A stretch of 10,282 bases of DNA from a candidate division WWE3 bacterium (GTDB lineage: Bacteria; Patescibacteriota; 4484-211; JAGQKX01), in contig JAGQKX010000016.1 in NCBI GenBank assembly GCA_020429905.1, forward strand, positions 1 through 10,282, read 5' to 3'. Under the pieces are notes generated by a model. It ran no database searches and had not been told where the DNA came from. It saw nothing but the letters and a program-made list of their open reading frames with translations. Below, one piece after another: positions 1 through 7,014 of the stretch. Both the position numbers and the translations under genes were made by a program. Each line of letters begins with the position of its first letter. The first letter of the stretch is position 1.

Positions 1-90
1 CATACGTGTATTTGCGAGTTTGTTTTGATTTGCGTTGTGTAAATTTATTCATGACATTCATGTGGACAGTGGTTCTCTATTTGGTCGTGA

Positions 91-165
91 TGGAGCCGAC
101 AGCCGGACTTGAACCGGCAACCTACGGTTTACGATACCGTTGCTCTACCGTTGAGCTATGTCGGC
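91..165 (-). tRNA. tRNA-Thr with anticodon CGT
   Basis: The minus strand folds into a complete cloverleaf of 75 nucleotides including CCA. The acceptor stem GCCGACA pairs with TGTCGGC over 7 bp. The D-stem is GCTC/GAGC, and the D-loop contains GG. The anticodon stem ACGGT/ACCGT encloses the loop ATCGTAA, which gives anticodon CGT (plus-strand bases 131-133) and so threonine (codon ACG). The T-stem GCCGG/CCGGC encloses TTCAAGT. The discriminator base is T, usual for bacterial tRNA-Thr, and CCA is encoded at 91-93. I see no clear terminator in bases 1-90. The gene is divergent from the ATPase gene at 270. Confidence 0.97.
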
Positions 166-173
166 TCAATTGC

Positions 174-182
174 TGTATAGCA
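174..182 (-). promoter_or_regulatory. Extended -10 promoter of the tRNA-Thr gene
   Basis: On the minus strand the sequence TGCTATACA is a TGn extended -10 with hexamer TATACA. No convincing -35 hexamer lies 15 to 18 bases upstream. The expected start is about 6 to 7 bases downstream, near 167-168, only 2 to 3 bases before the mature tRNA 5' end at 165. The ten bases TGTGCTATAC recur exactly in the minus-strand promoter candidate at 9978-9987. Confidence 0.5.
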
Positions 183-251
183 CAATCTATTACTACCAAA
201 TCTTGAGGTTATTTTACATTACTTGTTAGGTATTTTCAGCAAGCAGTAATC

Positions 252-260
252 TGGTAAGAT
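252..260 (+). promoter_or_regulatory. Extended -10 promoter for the ATPase gene, probably leaderless
   Basis: TGGTAAGAT fits the TGnTAnnnT extended -10 pattern. The expected start site, 7 to 10 bases downstream, falls at 267-270, on or next to the ATG at 270. No purine-rich ribosome binding site lies between the promoter and the ATG. Together these suggest a leaderless mRNA. No good -35 is visible at normal spacing; TTGTTA at 223-228 is too far upstream. Confidence 0.45.
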
Positions 261-269
261 TATTACAGT

Positions 270-2909
270 ATGTGGTATTCAAAAACTGCCGATTCTGTTA
301 TTGATGAGCTTAAGACTAATAGAGAGACAGGTCTTTCCCGTGAACAAACGCAACAGCTACTCGAAGAGTTTGGTCCGAATGAGCTTCCAGAGCCAGAAAG
401 AGAATCCCTAATCATCCGTATAATCAAACAATTTACCGACTTATTAGTAGTTACATTAATTGTAGCCACAGTCATTTCTTTTGCTTTGGGTGAATATCTA
501 GATGCTATCGTCATTTTGGTTATTGTCGTGATCAATGGAGTATTGGGTTTTGTTCAAGAATATAAAGCTGAGAAATCGCTTGAGGCCTTAAAAAAGATGT
601 CTGCTCTATTTGCGATCGTTCTTCGGGATGGGGAAAAACAACAGATTGCGGTTACTGATCTTGTACCGGGAGATGTTGTCATTTTGACAGCAGGGGACAA
701 AGTCCCAGCGGATGCGCGGATTATTGAGACTTTTAACCTTGCCACTCAAGAGGCTATTTTGACTGGAGAATCACTGCCTGTTGATAAAACTGTAGATGCG
801 ATTGAACGGGATCATCTTGCGCTCGGGGATCAAAAAAATATGGTTTTTAAAGATACCATTGTCTCTCGAGGTCAAGGAACAGCTGTTGTTGTTGCCACGG
901 GAGAAGAAACTGAAGTAGGCAAAATATCTACCCTATTAGCTTCTCAAGAAAAAACCCAAACACCATTACAGGCTGAGTTGAATTTGGTTGGAAAACGGCT
1001 TTCCTTAGCTGCGGGTATCATCATCTTGATCGTTTTTGCGGTTGGTATTTGGATTCATACGGCTGAACCCGTAGAAATGTTTTTGACTGCAGTAGCCTTA
1101 GCGGTCGCGGCTATCCCAGAGGGACTTCCGGCAGTAGTGACGATTGTTTTGCGTTTGGGAGTAACCCGAATGGCATCCAAAAATGCAATTGTAAAAAAAT
1201 TGCCGGCTGTAGAAACACTGGGGGCTACAGCCTTTATTTGTAGTGATAAAACGGGAACGCTGACTCAGAATAAAATTCGAGTAGCGCAGATTGTTCTTCG
1301 CGATATACAAGGAAGTGTTGCGGATCTAAAGATGGAACGTTCGCCCGAACTGCAATTACTGTTGACCGCAGGTGTGCTGAATTCAGACGCTTCAATCACT
1401 GAACATGGTAGTGGTGAACTTACAGAAGTAGGGGATCAGACGGAAGTAGCTTTGCTTATTGCGGCCAAAGAATTTGGAGTCGAGATTGAAGAATTACGGG
1501 ACATGTATGAGATGCTATACGAGATCCCATTTGATTCCGAAAATAAATACATGGTGACGGTGCATCAAAAGAAAGGTTCTGACGAAGTGACTATTTTTGT
1601 CAAAGGGGCACCTGAGGTTGTGCTGGATCTTTCAAATTCAAATGAAAAAACTAGGTGGCAGGATCATATGGAAGATTTAGCCCATCAAGGGTTACGTACA
1701 CTTGGATTTGGCTACCGAACGCTGCCGTTACGTGAATGGGAAGCGCTTGGTTTTGATCATACACAACTACCACAGGGCATTAATTTTATTGGCCTAGTTG
1801 GTGAACGTGATCCACTTCGTCCAGAAGCCGCAGCTGCGTTACAGCTTGCTAAGGAAGCAGGAATTAGAACGGTGATGATTACAGGTGATCATAAATTAAC
1901 AGCTTTTTCTATAGCCAAAGAGCTACAGTTGGTCGAAGATGAATCACAAGTGATGACTGGGGTTGAGCTGGCGAACATTTCTGATGATGAGCTTATCAAA
2001 AAGCTAGAACATATTTCTGTCTACGCCCGTGTTAATCCAGACCAAAAACTACGCTTAGTTAAGTTAATTCAGAAAGAATTCAGCGCTAAGGTTGCGGTAA
2101 CTGGTGATGGGGTAAATGATGCGCCAGCGATAAAAGCGGGTGATATCGGTGTGGCGATGGGAATTGAGGGGACAGACGTCACCCGTGAAGTAGCTGATTT
2201 GGTGCTAGAAGATGATAATTATGCCACTATCGTTAAAGCGGTTGAAGAAGGTCGAATCATCTATGCCAACCTTGTTAAATTTATTCGATATCTTATTTCC
2301 TGTAATATTTCGGAGATTTTTATTGTTTTCTTTGCGATCTTACTAGGATTTCCCTCACCATTACTTCCGATTCAGTTGCTGTGGGTTAATCTCGTTACCG
2401 ACGGGCTCCCTGCTCTGGCATTAGGCATGGATCCTGCTGAACTCGATGTGATGTCTCAACCACCTCGAAATACGAAAGAGGGAATATTGACCCGTAGACG
2501 CTGGAGAGACATGGTTATTGAAGGATTCATCATGGGGACGGCAGCCTTGTTGGCTTTTTTAATTATTGATATTGATTTTAACGATGATATTGCTAGAACG
2601 GTGGCTTTCACCACGCTGTCTTTTTCGCAGTTAGTTCATGCTCTGAATAACCGCTCCGAACATATTTCATTATTTAAGTTAGGATTGTTTACCAATAAAA
2701 TCCTGATTGGTACGGTAATTGGGTCAGCCATACTTCAGTTGCTCGTGATTTATAGTCCAGTAGGAAATCTTTTGTTCAAATCCGCACCGCTTTCCATTCC
2801 AGTACTCGCACTGACAATAGGAGTATCTTTACTTCCACTGGTGTATGTTGAATTAAAAAAATATTTTGGGATGAAGCGCTCCCTGAGCGCTGGACAGCAA
2901 CAAGTATAA
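270..2909 (+). CDS. P-type (P2, SERCA-like) cation-transporting ATPase
   Basis: This membrane pump uses ATP to export a cation, most likely Ca2+, through an aspartyl-phosphate intermediate. At 879 residues it is a normal full-length P2 ATPase. Motifs in order: actuator loop TGES at 165-168, M4 site PEGLP at 283-287, phosphorylation motif DKTGT with D326, nucleotide-domain KGAP at 445-448, TGD at 538-540 and hinge GDGVNDAP at 612-619. Hydrophobic helices lie at about 54-74, 75-97, 245-262, 268-294, 673-693, 698-720 and beyond 745. Of the known SERCA Ca2+ ligands, M5 has N679 and E682 and M6 has N707, T710 and D711. In M8 the residue aligned with SERCA E908 is Q787, so site I may be altered and transport may use mainly site II. 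Na+ or Mn2+ cannot be excluded. The ATG at 270 gives the usual N-terminus for the family. The next gene starts 10 bases after the stop. Confidence 0.93.
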   Translation: MWYSKTADSVIDELKTNRETGLSREQTQQLLEEFGPNELPEPERESLIIRIIKQFTDLLVVTLIVATVISFALGEYLDAIVILVIVVINGVLGFVQEYKAEKSLEALKKMSALFAIVLRDGEKQQIAVTDLVPGDVVILTAGDKVPADARIIETFNLATQEAILTGESLPVDKTVDAIERDHLALGDQKNMVFKDTIVSRGQGTAVVVATGEETEVGKISTLLASQEKTQTPLQAELNLVGKRLSLAAGIIILIVFAVGIWIHTAEPVEMFLTAVALAVAAIPEGLPAVVTIVLRLGVTRMASKNAIVKKLPAVETLGATAFICSDKTGTLTQNKIRVAQIVLRDIQGSVADLKMERSPELQLLLTAGVLNSDASITEHGSGELTEVGDQTEVALLIAAKEFGVEIEELRDMYEMLYEIPFDSENKYMVTVHQKKGSDEVTIFVKGAPEVVLDLSNSNEKTRWQDHMEDLAHQGLRTLGFGYRTLPLREWEALGFDHTQLPQGINFIGLVGERDPLRPEAAAALQLAKEAGIRTVMITGDHKLTAFSIAKELQLVEDESQVMTGVELANISDDELIKKLEHISVYARVNPDQKLRLVKLIQKEFSAKVAVTGDGVNDAPAIKAGDIGVAMGIEGTDVTREVADLVLEDDNYATIVKAVEEGRIIYANLVKFIRYLISCNISEIFIVFFAILLGFPSPLLPIQLLWVNLVTDGLPALALGMDPAELDVMSQPPRNTKEGILTRRRWRDMVIEGFIMGTAALLAFLIIDIDFNDDIARTVAFTTLSFSQLVHALNNRSEHISLFKLGLFTNKILIGTVIGSAILQLLVIYSPVGNLLFKSAPLSIPVLALTIGVSLLPLVYVELKKYFGMKRSLSAGQQQV

Positions 2910-2910
2910 T
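2905..2910 (+). promoter_or_regulatory. Possible internal -10 element before the flavoprotein gene
   Basis: A perfect TATAAT overlaps the ATPase stop codon (TAA at 2907-2909). The expected start near 2917-2919 is just ahead of the ATG at 2920, again a near-leaderless arrangement. TGGACA at 2891-2896 resembles a -35 box but is only 8 bases away, too close to act with this -10. AT-rich sequence makes chance matches common. Confidence 0.3.
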
Positions 2911-2919
2911 TATAGCTAC

Positions 2920-3876
2920 ATGAACCATTTATACGATCTCATTATCATCGGTGGAGGCCCCGGCGGGGCGGCCGCCGCAGTCTATTCAGGACGAAAAAAA
3001 CTCGATACATTAGTTATTACTGAAAGTTTTGGAGGACAGTCATTTAACTCAGGTGATATCGAAAATTGGATTGGTACACTGCATCTTTCGGGATTTGAAC
3101 TAGCACAAAAACTAGAAGAACATGTGAAAGCCCAAGAAGATGTCACCGTTCAGCAAGGGGAGCTTGTAACTTCAGTACGGCAATCTTCCTCAGAAGATTA
3201 TTCATTTACCAATCCCATTTGGGAAGTCGAAACAAACAAAGCAACATATCACACCAAAGGACTTGTCGTTACTTCAGGCGGACGTCGGAAAAAACTTGAA
3301 GTGCCCGGAGAAGATGAGTTTGCTGGACGAGGAGTCGTGTATTGCTCAACGTGTGATGCGCCACTTTTTAGAGATAAAGATGTTGTTGTCGTGGGCAGCG
3401 GTAATGCTGCTATGGAAGGAGTTATTGATGCTCTTCCCTATGCCAAAAAAATATTTATGCTCATTCGGGGAGATCATATGAAAGGTGATGACGCCACCAA
3501 AGAAAAAATTCTTGAACATGAGGGAGAAAAAATCACAATCATTTATCATGGTGAGTCGAAACAGGTATTGGGTGAAACCGTGGTTACGGGTTTGGAATAT
3601 CTGGATAAACAAACTAGCGAAACAAAAACGTTAGAGGTACAAGGCATTTTTGTAGAAATTGGCTCATTGCCTAATTCTGAATTCATGAAGGGTGTTGTTG
3701 ATTTGAACGAACGAGATCAAATCATTATTGATCACCGAAGCGGAAAGACGTCTGCCTCAGGGATTTTTGCTGCTGGAGCAGTTGTTGATCAATTGTATGA
3801 CCAGAACAACATTTCTGTCGGTGATGCAATTAAAGCCACATTGACAGCATATAATTATGTGGTTCACTTTAAGTAG
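2920..3876 (+). CDS. Thioredoxin-reductase/AhpF-like FAD disulfide oxidoreductase
   Basis: This is a cytosolic pyridine-nucleotide flavoprotein of 318 residues, the usual length for low-molecular-weight thioredoxin reductase. It has an N-terminal FAD-binding GGGPGG at 11-16, a redox pair CSTC (C142 and C145) in the context YCSTCDAPLF, and a second nucleotide-binding motif GSGNAAMEG at 159-167. The C-terminal half, including GIFVEIGSLPN at 242-252, reads most like the C-terminal part of AhpF. The NADPH-marking HRR motif is absent; LIRGDHMKGDD occupies that region, which suggests NADH or another donor. The near-universal GD of the C-terminal FAD motif (normally AAGD) is AAGAVV here, with A287 in place of the aspartate. 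The partner, whether thioredoxin, peroxiredoxin or glutaredoxin-like, is not in the window. The gene sits 10 bases after the ATPase gene and 3 bases before the kinase-like gene. No Shine-Dalgarno is seen. Confidence 0.85.
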   Translation: MNHLYDLIIIGGGPGGAAAAVYSGRKKLDTLVITESFGGQSFNSGDIENWIGTLHLSGFELAQKLEEHVKAQEDVTVQQGELVTSVRQSSSEDYSFTNPIWEVETNKATYHTKGLVVTSGGRRKKLEVPGEDEFAGRGVVYCSTCDAPLFRDKDVVVVGSGNAAMEGVIDALPYAKKIFMLIRGDHMKGDDATKEKILEHEGEKITIIYHGESKQVLGETVVTGLEYLDKQTSETKTLEVQGIFVEIGSLPNSEFMKGVVDLNERDQIIIDHRSGKTSASGIFAAGAVVDQLYDQNNISVGDAIKATLTAYNYVVHFK

Positions 3877-3879
3877 ACT

Positions 3880-4965
3880 ATGTTTGAAATATTTAATACG
3901 AAAGTAGAAAACGTATCTGAAACATTTGACCTTAATACTCCAGCCGGGAGGCATGAATATTTTCATCAAAAGGCGGCAAAAGAAATAGAAGAACTGAAAG
4001 AATATCTTGAGCATAATTCCTTTGTGAGTTTTTGGCTGGCTAAAAAAGGCGCCGGGAAAGGCACATACAGTAAGATGTTCTCGGAGATAATTGGGGAGGA
4101 ACGATTAGCACATATTTCAGTTGGTGATGTGGTAAGACACGTCCACGCCAGTGTTGAGGATGAACAGGCGAAAAAAGCTTTGTATACCTATCTTGACGAA
4201 AATTACCGTGGAACACTTTCACTCGATGAAGCGTTTGATGCACTGATCAATCGGGAAACCAAAACGCTACTCCCAACAGAATTTATTTTGACATTGGTTA
4301 AAAGAGAAATTGAACAACTTGATGGACAAGGCATCATGATGGATGGGTTTCCTCGAGGAATGGACCAAATTTCATACTCATTGTATTTTAGAGAAATTAT
4401 GAATTTACGCCATGATCCTGATTTTTTTGTTCTTATTGATGTTCCGGATAGTGTCTTAGACGCCCGAGTAAAAGCCCGTGTCGTTTGCCCTAAATGTCAG
4501 TTGTCTCGAAGTATAAAATTCTTATTAACCAAAGACATTATTTACGATCCGGAGACGGATACATATCATCTAATTTGTGATAATCCTGCGTGTGAAGGAT
4601 GTGGTGAGGAACGGCTTGTCGCCAAAGAAGGAGACGATCTCGGCATTGAAGGTATCAGAGATAGACTCGAAGCAGATGATGAGTTGATTAAATACGCGTT
4701 GCGGTTGAGAGGCATTCCAAAGCTTACACTTCGGAATACTGTTCCTGTTGATCAAGCGCAATCGTATGTTGATGAGTATGAAATAACTCCTGAATTTGTT
4801 TTCGACCACAATGCTAATAATGAGGTTGAGATATCGACAAAGCCCTGGGTTGTAAAAGACAGCGATGGTAGCGACGCGTACAGCCTGATGGCGGCACCGG
4901 TTGTACTTTCATTTATAAAACAAATGCATGCGCAATTAATCGGAGACGATACCATGGGGGTGTAG
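3880..4965 (+). CDS. Adenylate-kinase-like nucleoside monophosphate kinase, extended form
   Basis: The core resembles adenylate kinase, which moves a phosphate between ATP and a nucleoside monophosphate. Seen: P-loop AKKGAGKGT at 54-62, where the usual first glycine is alanine; NMP-site DGFPRG at 155-160; and a LID-like segment with five cysteines, CPKC at 203-206, C233, and CEGC at 238-241, able to hold zinc. The motif RDRLEADDELI at 260-270 matches the RxxxDD region after the LID. At 361 residues it is about 150 longer than bacterial Adk (about 214). The extra length is a helical N-terminal extension of about 48 residues, a long NMP/LID region and a C-terminal tail beyond about 305. Because of these changes a substrate other than AMP is possible. 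The last codons overlap the tRNA-like element at 4956-5022. The start is 3 bases after the flavoprotein stop, so the two are probably co-transcribed. Confidence 0.8.
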   Translation: MFEIFNTKVENVSETFDLNTPAGRHEYFHQKAAKEIEELKEYLEHNSFVSFWLAKKGAGKGTYSKMFSEIIGEERLAHISVGDVVRHVHASVEDEQAKKALYTYLDENYRGTLSLDEAFDALINRETKTLLPTEFILTLVKREIEQLDGQGIMMDGFPRGMDQISYSLYFREIMNLRHDPDFFVLIDVPDSVLDARVKARVVCPKCQLSRSIKFLLTKDIIYDPETDTYHLICDNPACEGCGEERLVAKEGDDLGIEGIRDRLEADDELIKYALRLRGIPKLTLRNTVPVDQAQSYVDEYEITPEFVFDHNANNEVEISTKPWVVKDSDGSDAYSLMAAPVVLSFIKQMHAQLIGDDTMGV

Positions 4966-5022
4966 TTTAATTTCAAAATGGCCTTCGGGCAGATGAAGGT
5001 GTAAATCCTTCCACCTCCACCA
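4956..5022 (+). ncRNA. tRNA-like element lacking an anticodon arm
   Basis: GGGGGTG (4956-4962) pairs with CACCTCC (5012-5018) over 7 bp with one G-T wobble. It is followed by discriminator A (5019) and CCA (5020-5022). TA at 4963-4964 fills tRNA positions 8 and 9. A D-arm-like hairpin follows: GTTT, a 7-base loop, AAAT (4965-4979). The T-arm is GAAGG (4995-4999), loop TGTAAAT, CCTTC (5007-5011). Where a 17-base anticodon arm belongs there is only GCC-TTCG-GGC (4981-4990), so the total is 67 rather than about 75 bases. The D-loop GG and the T-loop TTC are also changed (TT and TGT). The 5' arm lies within the last codons and stop of the kinase-like gene, and the 3' end is 4 bases before the next ATG. 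It could be a decayed tRNA, a tRNA mimic in the operon mRNA, or a processed small RNA. Confidence 0.5.
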
Positions 5023-5026
5023 CCCC

Positions 5027-6034
5027 ATGACTGAACAGGACTATCTAAAAAAATTCATTTTTGATAAAGAGCCATACATGCTGACAGATCATGATCGGAA
5101 GACCATTGAATTTGAAGGCATGGAGTCATTTATTTTTAGAAAATTAACCACGGCCAAATACAAGGCTTCAGCTCTTCCTGCTGGACTCGAAGATAAAGTT
5201 ACCAAAATTATCAGGCGATGTGTAGCTGAGGAGAAACCAATTCATCTTACAGTTCCGTTTGGGGGATATAAAAAATGGCAATTTGCTTCGTATCCATATC
5301 CTGATTGGGCTGAAGTCTTCAATATCAGCCATTTAAGAAATTTTCTTAAACCTATTGCCGCAGCGTATAAGCACGGGGTAATTCTCCAATACTTTTCAGA
5401 TGAAATTTTTATCTCTCGCATGAATAACTACCCTGAAGAAGATGTGTTAGCGTACAACGAGTCTTTTCAAAAATTAATTCATTGGTACCAATCGTATTTT
5501 CCTCCAAACCTAATGCTGAGATTTTCAAAAATACGAGACGAGATTTCTCAAGAAAAATTGATGAAACGATTTGATCAAACAATAGAGACATTACGTGAAA
5601 AATGGGAATCAGTACCACCAGAAGATAGAGCTTTACGACTTGCTAAATCAGCCAGAAATTATAAAGGAGATCTGGAATCGCTAACCCCAAAAGAAAAAGA
5701 GAAAATATTGTGGGAATCGACGCTGGTTCATGATGCGTTTATCTTTGGGGATTGGGATAAAGATGTGACGTGGGCTTTTGGTGATTTGATGATACCTCTT
5801 GGCTTTCGGTATACCGGGAGTTGGGGAGTGCACCTAAAATCATCACCGTCGTCGACGGTTCAGTTTTGGATTGGAACTGGTGCTCTAAAACACAGAAACG
5901 ATGGTTCATTAGTCTCTACGATATTGACGTATGATCAGTTCACTAAGGCACAATCGAATATAACTATGGTACCGATCGAGTTGTTGCCAGCCTCATTAAA
6001 AAATGTGTCACAGATAGCAGTGGTCGGTAAATAA
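5027..6034 (+). CDS. Protein of uncertain family, possibly Dit1/PvcA isocyanide-synthase-like
   Basis: This is a soluble protein of 335 residues with no signal peptide and no membrane segment. I do not firmly recognise it. One stretch follows the pattern of the Dit1/PvcA family, which makes isonitriles from aromatic amino acids. It has EKPIHLTVPF at 69-78, then PDWAEV at 92-97, a helix, YKHGVILQYFSDEIF at 114-128, and EEDVLAYNESFQKLI at 137-151. In PvcA the matching elements are a PIxFxLPAF strand, PDMAE, a YPPGAxVTxxSDGRVF strand and a helix with xAYxxxL. The C-terminal part (about 255-305) could be the following beta-rich half. The similarity is recalled by eye, not computed. The gene starts 4 bases after the tRNA-like element, with no Shine-Dalgarno, and its stop is 2 bases before the cupin ATG, so it probably shares an mRNA with its neighbours. 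Confidence 0.6.
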   Translation: MTEQDYLKKFIFDKEPYMLTDHDRKTIEFEGMESFIFRKLTTAKYKASALPAGLEDKVTKIIRRCVAEEKPIHLTVPFGGYKKWQFASYPYPDWAEVFNISHLRNFLKPIAAAYKHGVILQYFSDEIFISRMNNYPEEDVLAYNESFQKLIHWYQSYFPPNLMLRFSKIRDEISQEKLMKRFDQTIETLREKWESVPPEDRALRLAKSARNYKGDLESLTPKEKEKILWESTLVHDAFIFGDWDKDVTWAFGDLMIPLGFRYTGSWGVHLKSSPSSTVQFWIGTGALKHRNDGSLVSTILTYDQFTKAQSNITMVPIELLPASLKNVSQIAVVGK

Positions 6035-6036
6035 AT

Positions 6037-6411
6037 ATGGACATACACAAAATTGTGAACGAATTGAAAACTGAATATCCAGAAAAAAATATTATCATCA
6101 ACGAACCGGGAGAAATTATTTGTGAGATTGAGCCAACTTCTGAACATACAGAATTCAGCATTGCCGTCGCGGTTGTAGATTCAATTGTCCCTCACTATCA
6201 TAATTATTCAGTGGAAGAATATGAAATTATCAAAGGAACACTTGAACTGCAGTTAGACGGTCACACCGTTATGTTACGAGAATCACAAAGCATCCGGATC
6301 GATCCCGAGGTTGTTCATTCAGCAAAAGGATCAGAAACTTGGTTTCGGGTGATTTCTAAACCCGGATGGAATACTGAAGATCATATTTTGATCTCAGATG
6401 AAACAGGATGA
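6037..6411 (+). CDS. Small single-domain cupin protein
   Basis: This 124-residue protein carries cupin motif 1, HYHNYSVEEYEIIKG at 53-67, with H53, H55 and E60 spaced as in the HxH(x4)E(x6)G form. A second motif is centred on H94 in DPEVVHSAKG. These residues would bind one metal ion inside a beta-barrel. Small cupins like this include sugar-phosphate isomerases, dioxygenases and metabolite-binding proteins, and the sequence does not tell which. The start ATG lies 2 bases after the upstream stop, and the stop TGA overlaps the ATG of the next gene in ATGA (6408-6411), which implies translational coupling with the hydrolase. Confidence 0.82.
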   Translation: MDIHKIVNELKTEYPEKNIIINEPGEIICEIEPTSEHTEFSIAVAVVDSIVPHYHNYSVEEYEIIKGTLELQLDGHTVMLRESQSIRIDPEVVHSAKGSETWFRVISKPGWNTEDHILISDETG

Positions 6412-6971
6412 GTAAATCGGCGATTATTTTTCATGGAACGCTTGGCTCTCCGGACGGAAACTGGTTTCCGTGGTTGGGAGAACAACTTGAATCCATTGGG
6501 TACGAAGTATATATACCCAAATTCCCTACCCCTGAAAACCAGACGATTACCAATTGGGTTCAAGTTGTTTCAACCGTACCGATAGCTATTGATGATCAAA
6601 CGGTTTTGGTCGGACACAGTTCTGGGTGTTTGGCAATTTGTGGATTGCTTCAGGAAACTAGAGCCAAGGTTAAAGCAGCCATGCTTGCAGCGCCGTTTTT
6701 GGGACCAATCGGGAATACGGAATATGATTCGTATAATCATGCGTTTAACGAGTATGAATATGACTGGAAGTTGATTAGTTCACTTGCCTCTTTTTATGTG
6801 TTCCGCGGAAGCGATGATCCATACGTACCAGCAGAAAATGGGGAAAAACTGGCGATGCTACTCAAGGCTGAAGAGATTATCATTCCCGGAGGTAAGCATC
6901 TTAATAATGAACCAGATATTCAATATACAAAATTTCCTTTACTGTATGAAAAAATCGAAACCTTAGATTAG
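6408..6971 (+). CDS. RBBP9/YdeN-type serine hydrolase (alpha/beta hydrolase fold)
   Basis: This is a compact cytosolic hydrolase of 187 residues, the typical length of the RBBP9/YdeN family. The nucleophile elbow is GHSSG at 69-73 with S71. The acid is D136 or D137 in GSDDPYVP, and the catalytic histidine is H164 in GGKHLNNE. The N-terminus AIIFHGTLGSPDGNWFPWL matches the family pattern in which HG, a short loop and a W-rich segment form the oxyanion region. The substrate is unknown; some relatives are esterases or amidases. The start overlaps the cupin stop by four bases, so the two proteins are probably made in fixed proportion. It is the last gene of the 270-6971 run; a separate promoter follows at 6981. 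Confidence 0.85.
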   Translation: MSKSAIIFHGTLGSPDGNWFPWLGEQLESIGYEVYIPKFPTPENQTITNWVQVVSTVPIAIDDQTVLVGHSSGCLAICGLLQETRAKVKAAMLAAPFLGPIGNTEYDSYNHAFNEYEYDWKLISSLASFYVFRGSDDPYVPAENGEKLAMLLKAEEIIIPGGKHLNNEPDIQYTKFPLLYEKIETLD

Positions 6972-6980
6972 GCCAGCCTA

Positions 6981-7008
6981 TTGATGAGTGGCCGGGTTAG
7001 TATATAAT
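6981..7008 (+). promoter_or_regulatory. Promoter giving a leaderless mRNA for the beta-helix membrane protein
   Basis: TTGATG (6981-6986) and a perfect TATAAT (7003-7008) are 16 bases apart. The expected start site, 7 bases after the -10, is the A of the ATG at 7015. No ribosome binding site is present. This decides the start codon: the upstream in-frame GTG at 6988 lies inside the promoter and cannot be on this mRNA. A weak GGCCA/TGGCC inverted repeat (6971-6975 and 6989-6993) overlaps the -35. Confidence 0.7.
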
Positions 7009-7014
7009 GTCAGT

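Noticed and set aside
6..206. Plus-strand 66-codon ORF
   Set aside because: It runs straight through the antisense of the tRNA-Thr gene and has no family resemblance.
4981..4990. GCC-TTCG-GGC hairpin as a transcription terminator
   Set aside because: The stem is only 3 bp and no T-run follows; the tRNA-like reading explains it better.
4956..5022. Functional canonical tRNA
   Set aside because: It is 67 bases long with no 5-bp anticodon stem or 7-base anticodon loop, so it cannot decode.
6988..7014. GTG start nine codons upstream of the beta-helix protein start
   Set aside because: The -10 hexamer lies inside this stretch, and the added residues would spoil the signal peptide that begins at 7015.
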